Origin: Haladaptatus caseinilyticus
GTDB lineage: Archaea; Halobacteriota; Halobacteria; Halobacteriales; Haladaptataceae
Assembly: GCF_026248685.1 (NCBI RefSeq)
Contig: NZ_CP111040.1
Location: 124,001-188,000 of the forward strand
Reading direction: 5' to 3'
DNA length: 64,000 bases
Positions 9,346-17,389 of the stretch are shown here, piece by piece (position 1 is the first letter of the stretch; each line of letters opens with the position of its first letter). The notes under the pieces were generated by a model. The model did not search any database. It saw only the letters and a list, made by a program, of their open reading frames with translations, and was not told the origin of the DNA. The translations under genes and the position numbers were made by a program.

Positions 9346-11565
9346 TTAGCTGGTGGATGTAGTGGATTTGCGAGCCTGTTCGAGCAGTGACTGAGGTATG
9401 TTATACTCGTTGGCGCGTCTGTCCGCAAGCAGGTAGGAAACATCACCTGTGTCGAGCGCATTTTGCTCGATGAGATACTCCCACGGGTCGAGATCTTCGT
9501 CGAGCACGTGGACGGCAAACTCATCCACGTGTAACTGAATGCGCTTTTTCCAGTCGTTGACGAGCAGTAGGCTTTCCGAGTGAGTTCCGTCCTCACCGGT
9601 CTGTGCGGAGGCGATGAACCGCTGTTCGTTATGCGTGAGATCATGGGTCGCGATCATCTCCTCACTCACTGATTCGTGCCGGAAGATCTGCTTGATATTA
9701 CACAGATTGTAGATTTCGCGAGCTTTCTCCAGTGCATCTGCAGACTGCTCAGTTGACTCGACGAGGAATTCATCTACCGTTTGGGAGATCAACGTCAGTC
9801 CGGTGTTGAAGTGGCGACTATGTCGGATGAACAGGTCGATCAGATCCGTCGTGGCTGCTCGGCGCAAAAGGTAGTGTGCCTCATCGATTGTCACCTGCGT
9901 CCGGCGATCGCTGCTCTGTGCTCGCTGGTAGATCCAGTCGAACATCACGTGCATAAACAGCGGCGCTTGTCCCGTATCGGAGAACATCGACATATCGATG
10001 GTTACGAGACGGTTGTCGAGTTCGACATTCGTCCGCCCGTTCAGATTCGCGTTCTCGCCACCCTCTTGGAAGGCTTCAAGTCCGAGCAACAGCTGGTAGG
10101 CAAGCCGCTCATCCGTCTCTCGGAACCGATCAGCGATATCCTGAACCTTTGGGACAACTCGTCGCTCCTCGGCTCCCGCATGGTACTCAATGAACTCTGT
10201 TGGGTCGTCACCATCGGCAATGTGTTCGAGGATATCGATGATATCCCCGATAATCGGACTCGTGTTTTCGTGTGTGGCTGGATCCTCGGTGATGCCGTAC
10301 TGGTAATAGGAAAGCAAGACGGCACGCCGAAGAATGCCTTCCTGTTCATTTGAGAGGGCTTGGCCGTCTCCTGCAGCAAAATGGAGTCGGAATAACTCCA
10401 TGACCGACCGGTACTTCTTGAGGAACGGATCTTCGACGACGTCGTCGATACCTCGTCGAATTTCAAGTGGGTTGATCGTATTCTCGCCACCAAACCGAAT
10501 GACTTGCCCACCGAGATCCTCGGCAAAGTCGACGAAATCAGCCAGTGGATCCAGGACGAGGAGCTCGATTTCGGGATCCATCATCATCCGATGGAACATC
10601 TCGTACTTCTCGGCGAATGTCTTTCCCGATCCCATTTCACCAGCAATCACCTTCGAATACGAGGAGAATCGATAGCGATCAAGAAGAACGGGTGTATGTG
10701 TCCCGTCGAATCCGTAGTAGACGCCCTCGTCATCGGCCAATGCTGGCTCGATGAATGGGAACATCGTGCCGACAGCCGTCTCCTGCATGAGTTGGGTCGC
10801 TTTGATCGGGTCATTCCCGAGCGGCGCAAGCGCGTCCTGTGACTCGACTTGGCGCTTTTCGAGTGGGACGGCTTCTGTATTGGCCTTAGCAATAATCTCC
10901 AGGGCACGCTCAGTCGCCTCGTTCAATTCCTGCTTTGAATCGGCGATGATCTCGAAATAGATAGCGAAGGTGAATAGCTTCGTCTCGCCGCGAATAATAT
11001 CCCAAATGAGATCCGAGACTGCCTCGTGGTCGGATTCGAGTTCGTGAGTATCACTCTGATTCTTTTCGTCTTTCCGATAGAGGCGAGCACGGAGTTGTGT
11101 GAGGCGATTGCGGAGTTTCCGAAGAATTTCATGGGAATCCCGTGGCCGGATGTGCTGTGTAACTCGGATGTTGTCGTGGGTTGTATAGAGGTCGTCAAGC
11201 CAGCCGAGCGGAACACGCTCGGGATAGCCATGGATCGTCATCGTGCGCACGTACTGGCCACCACGAACCATGTATCCCGACTCTAAGAGCCCTGATTTCT
11301 CGGAAATCTCGTGTGGGGCGATGATATCCCGGTCGGCGAACGAGCGTTCTGTCTCGTCTTGAAGTACACCGAGACGAATCTCACCGTCCTCGGAATTTTC
11401 GAGTTCAAGGAGATATCTCGCTTGGGCCTGGATGTTTTCCTTCGAGAGTTCGTCGCCGTTTGCCTCGAGGATGGCAGTTGCCCGGTCGAAAACCTCATCA
11501 TCGATTTCATCTAGTCCAGGCTCACTCTCCAACCCTGGAATGAGTGATCGGAGGCGGGAACCCAT
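9346..11565 (-). CDS. VirB4/TraC-like conjugation ATPase
   Basis: This 739-residue ATPase is of the VirB4 type. Walker A is AGEMGSGKT (about 308-316), followed by LLVLDPLADF as in VirB4 strand 2; Walker B is VTIDEAHYLL (about 558-567), and FNTGLTLISQTVDEFL follows as the conserved sensor-like strand. VirB4 energises assembly of the type IV secretion channel at the inner face of the membrane. Length is normal for the family. The gene follows the VirB4-N-domain-like gene by only 2 nt, so the two are co-translated. The C-terminus is Ser/Thr-rich and of no known role. Confidence 0.85.
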   Translation of the reverse strand: MGSRLRSLIPGLESEPGLDEIDDEVFDRATAILEANGDELSKENIQAQARYLLELENSEDGEIRLGVLQDETERSFADRDIIAPHEISEKSGLLESGYMVRGGQYVRTMTIHGYPERVPLGWLDDLYTTHDNIRVTQHIRPRDSHEILRKLRNRLTQLRARLYRKDEKNQSDTHELESDHEAVSDLIWDIIRGETKLFTFAIYFEIIADSKQELNEATERALEIIAKANTEAVPLEKRQVESQDALAPLGNDPIKATQLMQETAVGTMFPFIEPALADDEGVYYGFDGTHTPVLLDRYRFSSYSKVIAGEMGSGKTFAEKYEMFHRMMMDPEIELLVLDPLADFVDFAEDLGGQVIRFGGENTINPLEIRRGIDDVVEDPFLKKYRSVMELFRLHFAAGDGQALSNEQEGILRRAVLLSYYQYGITEDPATHENTSPIIGDIIDILEHIADGDDPTEFIEYHAGAEERRVVPKVQDIADRFRETDERLAYQLLLGLEAFQEGGENANLNGRTNVELDNRLVTIDMSMFSDTGQAPLFMHVMFDWIYQRAQSSDRRTQVTIDEAHYLLRRAATTDLIDLFIRHSRHFNTGLTLISQTVDEFLVESTEQSADALEKAREIYNLCNIKQIFRHESVSEEMIATHDLTHNEQRFIASAQTGEDGTHSESLLLVNDWKKRIQLHVDEFAVHVLDEDLDPWEYLIEQNALDTGDVSYLLADRRANEYNIPQSLLEQARKSTTSTS

Positions 11566-11567
11566 CG

Positions 11568-12611
11568 TTAGACCTCCCCCTTTGAAAATGTCGTGTGATC
11601 AAATTTGTCGAACTCAGGTTTGACGTGATTGTAGTAGTGATACAGAACCTCCATCGTCTCCTGGCGAGTGTTGACGAGCTCGGTTGTGACGTCTGTCCGT
11701 CCAAGCTTGTCGATGACGCGGCGCTGGCGATTGTGTACTTCCCGGATGCACAGCTCGGTTTCTGCGTTCTCGTGCGTCTCCACCCACGGAAGCCGTTTGA
11801 GAATGTTTGCACCAGCAGAGCCGATAACCGGGAGCGTACTCAGTTGGTTGAGCACACTCCCAGTATCAAGATTGGTCGTGACCTGCGCAGCGTTGACGCG
11901 AATAACGATGTAGTAGTCGCGTGTTTTGATCCCCGAGCCGTCGATGTTGTCCTGTGCCCACTGGATGTAGTAGCGACGTCCGTACTGGAGGATCGGGGAT
12001 TGTCCTCGTGCAGCAACGCTTGTGCCACCCCGAATGAACTTGTTATAGTGCTCACCGAGATCAAACTCCCGCGGATAGCACGGGATAGCAATCGACCAGT
12101 CGAGCGCCATGAGGAAGGAGATATAGTCGCTCATGACCTGCCGACGTTGCTCATAATTGAGCGTCAGCCAGTTCCGGGGCTTGACTTTCACGAGTCCGAT
12201 ATAGTCGTCACCATCAACGGCAATCCCATCATCACGAACGTAATCAAAGCCAAGCTGGGCTTGCGTTGTTGTTTTCCTATTTAACTTGTCCTCGAGATGG
12301 AACTGGTCACGAGCACGCACTTCTTTGCGAGCAGTGGGGAGATCCGTGTCAATTTCTGCGAGAGCTGCATCCATTGCTCGGAGAACGTCCAAATCTGATT
12401 CAGGGCGTTCCTCATCGACCTCAATCGTCCGATCGTCTATTCCAAGCGCTGTTCGTATTGTAGGCCCGTTAGAAGGTGGCTGTGTAGTGGTTGATCCGTT
12501 GGTTGCAGTCGTGGAATCAGATTCGGTAGTTTCGGTTTCTGTTTCGGCTCGAGTGCCAGATTGTTCAGTAGTAGCTGTCGAGGTGTCGGTGGCAGGGGGT
12601 GGTGAATCCAT
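11568..12611 (-). CDS. VirB4 N-terminal-domain-like protein of the type IV secretion operon
   Basis: The product has 347 residues. Residues 1-55 are Thr/Ser/Glu-rich low complexity. From about residue 120 the text (VDGDDYIGLVKVKPRNWLTL, then YISFLMALDWSIAIPCYPRE) follows the non-ATPase N-domain that precedes the motor of TraC/VirB4 proteins in PrgI-type conjugative systems. No Walker motif is present. Since the next gene supplies the motor, the simplest reading is that VirB4 functions are split between two polypeptides. No signal peptide is seen; one short hydrophobic stretch near LNQLSTLPVIGSAGANIL could touch membrane. Confidence is moderate because the similarity is by pattern only. Confidence 0.55.
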   Translation of the reverse strand: MDSPPPATDTSTATTEQSGTRAETETETTESDSTTATNGSTTTQPPSNGPTIRTALGIDDRTIEVDEERPESDLDVLRAMDAALAEIDTDLPTARKEVRARDQFHLEDKLNRKTTTQAQLGFDYVRDDGIAVDGDDYIGLVKVKPRNWLTLNYEQRRQVMSDYISFLMALDWSIAIPCYPREFDLGEHYNKFIRGGTSVAARGQSPILQYGRRYYIQWAQDNIDGSGIKTRDYYIVIRVNAAQVTTNLDTGSVLNQLSTLPVIGSAGANILKRLPWVETHENAETELCIREVHNRQRRVIDKLGRTDVTTELVNTRQETMEVLYHYYNHVKPEFDKFDHTTFSKGEV

Positions 12612-12616
12612 GGTGG

Positions 12617-13006
12617 TTACTGGTGAGAGTCGTGGTCGTCTTCCGCTTCGATCGTCTCGATGTCGAGGTCAGCGTGGCGGACACCGACCACATCTTGGGT
12701 TTTCGTCGTTTCCGCGGCGGGGCGTACTCGCCGATTTTGGTAGGTGGTGGTGCCGAAGTAGTACTGAGCACAGGCTCGCGCGTAGCTCAGTGGCCGTTGT
12801 GCGGCAGGAGTGATGAGGAGAATCACCACACCGAGGACAAGTGCAATCCCGGTGGCAATAAGAAAGAGATCGCCCGAAGCCCCGAGACTCTGGGCAATGC
12901 CGAGACCGAGAAACGGAAGGACGAGTGCTTCGCCAACGTCACGGGCAGTCAGACCAAAGACGATCTTGGTGTTAATGACCTGGCCGGCGATTGGGAACGT
13001 TTCCAT
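12617..13006 (-). CDS. PrgI/VirB3-like small membrane protein, first gene of the T4SS-primase operon
   Basis: This 129-residue protein has two adjacent hydrophobic segments (about 26-42 and 46-68) after a short N-terminus reading VFGLTARDVGEALVLPFLGL, the layout of PrgI/VirB3-family proteins that sit beside VirB4 in conjugation operons. The C-terminal 50 residues are hydrophilic and end in an Asp/Glu/His-rich tail. The stop is 5 nt before the VirB4-N-like gene. In known systems this protein docks VirB4 to the membrane; that role is inferred here from size, topology and position. Confidence 0.65.
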   Translation of the reverse strand: METFPIAGQVINTKIVFGLTARDVGEALVLPFLGLGIAQSLGASGDLFLIATGIALVLGVVILLITPAAQRPLSYARACAQYYFGTTTYQNRRVRPAAETTKTQDVVGVRHADLDIETIEAEDDHDSHQ

Positions 13007-13319
13007 TTGATATTATCTCACGTCGTAACTAGTTAATAATTACTCCTCGTGTCGATTTTTGTTTTAGTTTTCACTAACACTAAGGTATTATTATGATCTG
13101 TATGGTATCTTCTCAAAAATATACTAGTGAGGCGGTGATAGCACGACGGGCGATTGAGCGCCATAATTCTTTCTCCGACGAATTATATCACTTAATGGGA
13201 CCCTGGCCCATCTGTCCCCCATTCGAGCAGTGGCCGGGTCAGACGGCTGCGACGGAGACCCGCTCACGAATGAGGACCGTGTTCATGTTTGGAAACTAGC
13301 GAAAATAAATCACAACCAG
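13007..13319. promoter_or_regulatory. Upstream region of the T4SS-primase operon with a candidate TATA element
   Basis: On the minus strand ATTATTAAC lies at 13040-13032, so its centre is about 30 nt before the ATG at 13006, the spacing expected for a leaderless haloarchaeal transcript. The rest of the stretch (about 280 bp) holds one short plus-strand frame at 13093-13299 that shows no domain character and is judged random. No operator palindrome was seen. Confidence 0.4.
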
Positions 13320-13445
13320 CTATCTCGGAATTTGCACCACACCGACATCTTCGTCTGTTTCACCGCCAAACAGAACCGCCAACAAGAGGAGTAATCCAAC
13401 AACTGCCAGCACCATTTTGATAGCCATCGCGACTGTTTTCACCAT
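13320..13445 (-). CDS. 41-residue single-pass membrane microprotein
   Basis: On the minus strand a canonical AGGAGG sequence lies about 2-3 nt before the ATG at 13445, one of the clearest ribosome-binding sites in the window. The product begins MVKTVAMAIK, has a hydrophobic helix from about residue 11 to 26 (MVLAVVGLLLLLAVLF) and ends in an acidic tail (GGETDEDVGVVQ). It is too short for a family assignment. Between the two T4SS blocks it could be a small accessory membrane subunit of the secretion channel, or an unrelated microprotein. Coding status rests on the SD sequence, the clean start and stop, and the amphiphilic layout. Confidence 0.6.
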   Translation of the reverse strand: MVKTVAMAIKMVLAVVGLLLLLAVLFGGETDEDVGVVQIPR

Positions 13446-13754
13446 ACCTCCTAACTTCTACACGTCTGGAATAAGTTTTGTGGAACTAGTCATGTGGAAG
13501 TGAGTCCGAAGCCTTAATTGAGGATACTGCACCACATAGAACTCGATACTGGTAGCTGGCTTATTACGATATTCCAGATATCATGGAAGCTACGATGAAT
13601 GCAGTTTGCTAATTGTTGTTCTCGCAATTTGTAGGCAGTCTGCAATTCAAAAGAGTACTACAGTGATTATTAAATTCCAATTTAAACCAATTATCAATAA
13701 TATATATTTCCATTTGAGAAAGTATTTACCGTTCTACGATAAGATCATTGATGT
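13446..13754. other. AT-rich intergenic stretch between divergent genes
   Basis: About 310 bp separates the minus-strand microprotein from the plus-strand Tat-exported protein gene. It must hold promoters for both. Several A/T runs are present (for example AATAATATATATTTCC near 13695), but no single TATA box stands out, and no gene or repeat was recognised. Confidence 0.4.
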
Positions 13755-14402
13755 ATGACATTTAGTAGACGGCGAGTGCTCAGCGGGCTTGGTGTCCTGG
13801 CAGTAGGTGGCGTTAGTGCGACAACCGTTCTCGGTAACAGGGAGTATAGTGATCAGCGTAAGAATATCCAGGTCAAAGAAGTAAACGCTGAGGACGAATA
13901 CGTTGTCTTCGCCAACACGGGGGACAGTGATCTCGACATCTCGAAATTCGTAGTTGAATTCGATTATTCAAACCCAGAATACAGCCAAGCGCGTTCGTTG
14001 CCCAACAACACGATCATTCGTGCGAACGGAACGCTGAAAGTGGCGACCGGCGCAAAAGAGGTAGACGATGCCGACGTGACGTTCGACTACACTGGCGAAG
14101 TGATAAACAACGACGAACAGGATACTGTCGCGCTCCTCACCACCGACCCTATTGAAGATGAAGCAATCGCTGTAGGCTCCGTTAACAATTCTACGACGAC
14201 TACTAGCGAAGAAACTACCACGACGACCGAAGATGAGACAGATTCGGGAGCAGGTTCCGACGATAAATCTGGCAAATCATCAGACAAAAAGACTGATGAC
14301 GGTGATTCGGATTCGTCGTCAGATTCAGGTGGCGATTCGGACTCTGGCTCTGAGGGTTCGAGTGACCAAGAATCAGGTACAGGCGACAAAGAAGACTGCT
14401 GA
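13755..14402 (+). CDS. Tat-exported lamin-tail-like surface protein with Ser/Asp-rich C-terminus
   Basis: This is a 215-residue secreted protein. A twin-arginine signal (FSRRRVLSGLGVLAVGGVSA) opens it. Residues about 35-135 read as a compact beta domain (EDEYVVFANTGDSDLDISKF, then TIIRANGTLKVATG) typical of the lamin-tail fold found in many haloarchaeal exported proteins. The last 70 residues are almost entirely Thr, Glu, Ser, Asp and Gly, probably an unstructured, heavily solvated stalk. The final residue is Cys (KEDC), unusual after such a tail. No lipobox Cys follows the signal. It stands alone on the plus strand between two minus-strand secretion blocks, so it may be a surface component of the same element. 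Confidence 0.7.
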   Translation: MTFSRRRVLSGLGVLAVGGVSATTVLGNREYSDQRKNIQVKEVNAEDEYVVFANTGDSDLDISKFVVEFDYSNPEYSQARSLPNNTIIRANGTLKVATGAKEVDDADVTFDYTGEVINNDEQDTVALLTTDPIEDEAIAVGSVNNSTTTTSEETTTTTEDETDSGAGSDDKSGKSSDKKTDDGDSDSSSDSGGDSDSGSEGSSDQESGTGDKEDC

Positions 14403-14464
14403 ACAGGTCGTGTTCTTTTTCGTCACATTTGGTGAATAGCGTTTGCGCAAGGATTGTTTTTCAA

Positions 14465-14570
14465 TCAACGACAATTGAGAAGATCGTCTTTTGTGATTGC
14501 CTCGGCATCACGTTCAGCCGCACGCATCGCTGCATCGTCGAGCATTCCAATGATGTCTACTGTACTACGA
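14465..14570 (-). pseudogene. Scar copy of the 3' end of the AAA+ ATPase gene
   Basis: The minus-strand translation reads STVDIIGMLDDAAMRAAERD and then AEAITKDDLL, closely matching the end of the intact AAA+ ATPase encoded at 17390-18802 (SADIVGIVDDAAMQAAERDA, then QAITYVDLTE). Nothing ATPase-like precedes it. It is a remnant of a second copy, or debris of a duplication about 2.9 kb away in the same orientation. The boundaries are approximate. Confidence 0.7.
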
Positions 14571-14935
14571 TTCCCTGTTCGCCCAGCGAAGGATTTTATA
14601 ATCATCCTTGAAAGGAGGGGATCTCCGAAATGAATGGATATCGACATTTTAATTGTTCTACACAGTTGCACATGAGCTCCCTCGAAACCATATTTTTGGT
14701 AGAAAAACAACAATACGATACAATGGTCTCTATCAAGACAATTTATCTCATCTCTCCTCTTCTATAATATCTGAGAGTGCCAAAAAATAACGGGCAGAGG
14801 TACATTATCGGCAGGTCAATCGCAGTTGGGAGAGCAGCAATGTCGAGACTGTGATCGCGTGCAAGGTCTTAGAGGCAAGGACGATTCAGGGGGTGACGAG
14901 TGCAAGTCCAAACCATTGGCGCTGGGTGAGTTATT
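14571..14935. other. Intergenic stretch without recognised genes
   Basis: The stretch lies between the AAA+ scar and the end of the O-antigen-ligase-like gene. The sequence is AT-rich to about 14800 and more balanced after. No protein-like frame, hairpin terminator or repeat of note was seen. Further, more decayed parts of the ATPase copy may lie here. Confidence 0.35.
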
Positions 14936-16447
14936 TCATTCGTGACTACCTACAAGGGCACCAGCGAGGAACCAGAACGGAATGGTGTTTGCATACCGAA
15001 GCGGTGTCACCCAGAAGCCAACAACGACATAGGCAACGACGGCACCAACAATCCCGGCACGAAATGCGGTTGGTCGAGCAATCCACGATGATAGTGCCGA
15101 GAGAAAGACTAGACCGAGCGCCAGAAGGAACAATAGGCCCCCAACAAATCCGATTTCGGCAAACATCCCGACAATCATCGAATGAATCGGGAATGCACTC
15201 CCACCGCCTAACTGGGATGGGAGGTTATACTGTGATGCCGTATAAGCGTAATTAGCACCACCGATTCCAAAGAGTGGATTATCAAGTGCCATTTGAATCC
15301 CGCCCGCGAGCTGTCGGAAGCGGATTGACGCGGAGTTAGAGTTCTCGAAGAGGCGTTGAAGGTACCATAGCGACCCAACGACACCGGCAACGATGACCGC
15401 AGAGCCTCCAGCAATGACACGCCGATCGACAAGCGACGAGAGCTCAATCCAGTCATTCCCAATTGCCCAGAGTAATGCACCAACTCCAAGCCCAGCGAAA
15501 AGACCCATGAATGCTGATTCTTTTGCCGTAAGAAACAGCGCGAAGGACAACAGGAGAGGAAGTGAAAGCACGGCATACGAGCCACGCCGTTCGATGGCAA
15601 ATCCGACAGACAGCGGTGTTACGAAGGCCAATAAAATCGACAGTGGTGCTGACCCACCCGTGAGACCGCTAATGTAGAGGCCATACATTAGTCCACCAAT
15701 AGGGAACACTGCACGCGACTTAGATACATCGCGAGCGACTTCGCCAAGGAACGAAAAGCCAAACGAACCCTGCGCGGCGAATTGTACCACTCCGAACACT
15801 GCATGTCCAGCAGCCACAACGAGTAATACGTAAACTACACCTCGTGGCGAGATATAGCCACGCTGTACGGCACGATACATCGCTCCGAAAGAGACTGCAA
15901 GCACGCCAACGTAAAGCGAAAAGAACACTGCTACCAATGGTCGTTCCGGAGACCCGAGTATTGCACCAAGAAGTGCCCAAACCGCCATTCCGATAATAAG
16001 CATCTCAACAGGAATGACTTCGAAAGTGGACTGTCGGAGAGCAAGCATCGCGACAAGAATCCCAAGCGGGATGAAAACCAACCAGAGATGAGGTCCAATG
16101 TTCGCAGGGTATTCAGTGGCACTGGATAGCAGTGGCACGTTTGAAGAGATTGTTGCGGTGATAATCGCGGCAACACACACTCCGACAGGGATTGCACCTA
16201 TTGAGATGACAAAGACGCTATAGGCACTTATGATAAGCGCGAGCGAAGCCAGGAGACCATAAATCATCGGAACTCCGACAATGTTCAAAAGGGTTGCGAT
16301 AGCTGGTGTAGCAAAAAGTAGTCCAACGGTGAGGAGAACCGAGAGAAAGACGGCGTCCCCGGTCGGTGAAAACGGTGTTTCTGCCCGCTGATATTTGTTG
16401 AGTTGGTGGGAGACTGTTGTGGTGATGGTCTCTGATGCAGTGCTCAT
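14936..16447 (-). CDS. O-antigen ligase/Wzy-like multi-pass membrane protein (element-borne)
   Basis: The product has about 503 residues with roughly eleven hydrophobic segments and a periplasm-side loop with the ligase/polymerase motif FGIGGANYAYTASQYNLPSQ, then FPIHSMIVGMFAEIGFVGGL. This layout matches Wzy_C/WaaL proteins, which transfer or polymerise lipid-linked glycans outside the membrane. It resembles the protein at 35187-36737 along its length (shared GP-x-LWL, SAxVPL and GIGGxNxAY blocks), so the two are paralogues. The start at 16447 is chosen over one 9 nt upstream because it gives an ATGA overlap with the small gene before it. Its place within a secretion-type element suggests a surface-glycan-altering cargo gene. 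Confidence 0.8.
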   Translation of the reverse strand: MSTASETITTTVSHQLNKYQRAETPFSPTGDAVFLSVLLTVGLLFATPAIATLLNIVGVPMIYGLLASLALIISAYSVFVISIGAIPVGVCVAAIITATISSNVPLLSSATEYPANIGPHLWLVFIPLGILVAMLALRQSTFEVIPVEMLIIGMAVWALLGAILGSPERPLVAVFFSLYVGVLAVSFGAMYRAVQRGYISPRGVVYVLLVVAAGHAVFGVVQFAAQGSFGFSFLGEVARDVSKSRAVFPIGGLMYGLYISGLTGGSAPLSILLAFVTPLSVGFAIERRGSYAVLSLPLLLSFALFLTAKESAFMGLFAGLGVGALLWAIGNDWIELSSLVDRRVIAGGSAVIVAGVVGSLWYLQRLFENSNSASIRFRQLAGGIQMALDNPLFGIGGANYAYTASQYNLPSQLGGGSAFPIHSMIVGMFAEIGFVGGLLFLLALGLVFLSALSSWIARPTAFRAGIVGAVVAYVVVGFWVTPLRYANTIPFWFLAGALVGSHE

Positions 16448-16590
16448 TTGTCGCACTCCTCGATGCGGTCTAAGAGGTCTGCGATTGCATCATTTGAGTT
16501 GGCAAGGCCGTGGCTGGCACGGTAAATGTCGAGTCGGCGAGTGACGTCAGGACCAAGCCGAGGGCGTGATGATTTCTGTTGTTCGCTCAT
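16444..16590 (-). CDS. 48-residue ribbon-helix-helix-like small protein
   Basis: The protein (MSEQQKSSRPRLGPDVTRRL, then DIYRASHGLANSNDAIADLL) has a short basic strand followed by two helices, the layout of compact RHH/CopG-like DNA-binding proteins. The start at 16590 is preferred over in-frame upstream ATGs because it sits directly after an interrupted palindrome and a TATA-like box at leaderless spacing. Its stop overlaps the ATG of the O-antigen-ligase-like gene (ATGA), so it should be the first gene of a two-gene operon and may repress it. The RHH call is by size and pattern only. Confidence 0.6.
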   Translation of the reverse strand: MSEQQKSSRPRLGPDVTRRLDIYRASHGLANSNDAIADLLDRIEECDK

Positions 16591-16595
16591 ATACT

Positions 16596-16620
16596 GGTAC
16601 CTTTGGTACCCCGTATATAT
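16596..16620 (-). promoter_or_regulatory. Promoter with embedded GGTACC-TTT-GGTACC operator
   Basis: GGTACC (16596-16601) and GGTACC (16605-16610) flank TTT, giving a 15-bp near-perfect inverted and direct repeat. On the minus strand a TATA-like ATATATAC stretch (about 16619-16612) precedes it, and the start codon follows 5 nt beyond. The palindrome therefore lies between the TATA box and the start of a leaderless gene, where a bound dimer pair would block transcription. The first gene encodes a possible RHH protein, so autorepression is the natural reading. Confidence 0.55.
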
Positions 16621-16680
16621 GTTTTCTGCTATTGCGATAAAATCAAGCAGACAGCGACTTATCAGAGTCCACGAGGGTGA

Positions 16681-17121
16681 GTGGCGAGTACCACAATCAG
16701 AAGTAAACTGGACCACACATATTATAAGATTCATCAAACTGATGCACTCGGTTCTGGGAGTTCGAAAAATCAGAAGCGATTGGAAATCAAGCGTATTAAA
16801 ATCACTAACGACAAGTGGAAAGATTGTACGACAATCAATATTGACCGCAAACCTGATGAAATCAGCGAAATATTGGGGACGGTACTGTCGAATGGTGGAC
16901 TTATCTCATGGATGTCAGCCAAGATACAGATGAAACCAGGTAATCCACAGATCGCATTCGAGACACCACCGAAGGGTAGAGGATTGCCCGGTACGAGAAA
17001 CACCGACGAGCATTTGATTATCATTGATGCGACCGACTCCAGCGCAGTCGAGTATGAGTTAGAGGTTTCTGTCATCACGGTTCTCGCGTTAAAATCACGT
17101 GTCTTATCGAAGCGAGTGTAG
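16681..17121 (+). CDS. Hypothetical beta-rich protein, probably with altered C-terminus
   Basis: The 146-residue frame has protein character in its middle: KRLEIKRIKITNDKWKDCTT, then WMSAKIQMKPGNPQIAFETP and DEHLIIIDATDSSAVEYELE, alternating hydrophobic strands typical of a small beta-sandwich. I do not recognise the family. From about position 17071 the text changes (ITVLALKSRVLSKRV) and overlaps, on the other strand, the end of a DUF433-like fragment, so the natural C-terminus may be lost by a deletion that joined two genes. The start is uncertain; it sits about 60-90 nt from the divergent small-protein promoter. It could be a pseudogene. Confidence 0.4.
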   Translation: MASTTIRSKLDHTYYKIHQTDALGSGSSKNQKRLEIKRIKITNDKWKDCTTINIDRKPDEISEILGTVLSNGGLISWMSAKIQMKPGNPQIAFETPPKGRGLPGTRNTDEHLIIIDATDSSAVEYELEVSVITVLALKSRVLSKRV

Positions 17122-17294
17122 TAGTATGACAATAATTTACATGGGTCCGTATGTGCGAGATTAAGCTGGTCAGCAACATATGCAGGCAACTGGCTATTGT
17201 CAATCATTTTCGCTCCGATGTAACGAACACCAATACGAGGCCTCTGAATCCGTGGTTCGGCATCGAGAACGTCGTCACTGCGAATTATCATCAT
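17075..17294 (-). pseudogene. DUF433 antitoxin-like fragment
   Basis: From 17294 leftward the minus strand reads IIRSDDVLDAEPRIQRPRIG, VRYIGAKM, and YVADQLNLAHTDPCKLLSYY, which follows the DUF433 pattern (DDVLGGxPRIxGTRIGV ... VADQLxL ... ALxYYY). DUF433 proteins act as antitoxins, usually followed by a DUF5615 PIN-like toxin; none is present. After about 17080 the frame continues without domain character into the opposite-strand gene. It is likely a leftover of a toxin-antitoxin pair cut by a deletion. The boundaries are approximate. Confidence 0.6.
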
Positions 17295-17389
17295 AGATTA
17301 AAACTTGCTGTAACATGAGTTATACCCTGTCTGCCTCTTTTCCTCCGTTCCAAAGGAAATCTCTATCTTCCGCCTTGATTGCTGGTTCA

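Noticed and set aside
13093-13299. 68-codon plus-strand frame upstream of the T4SS operon
   Set aside because: No domain character; composition unlike haloarchaeal proteins; lies in the promoter region of the divergent operon.
16770-17294. 174-codon minus-strand frame as one intact gene
   Set aside because: Only the first 70 codons match the DUF433 pattern; the rest is antisense to another frame and has no protein character, so it is treated as a fragment.
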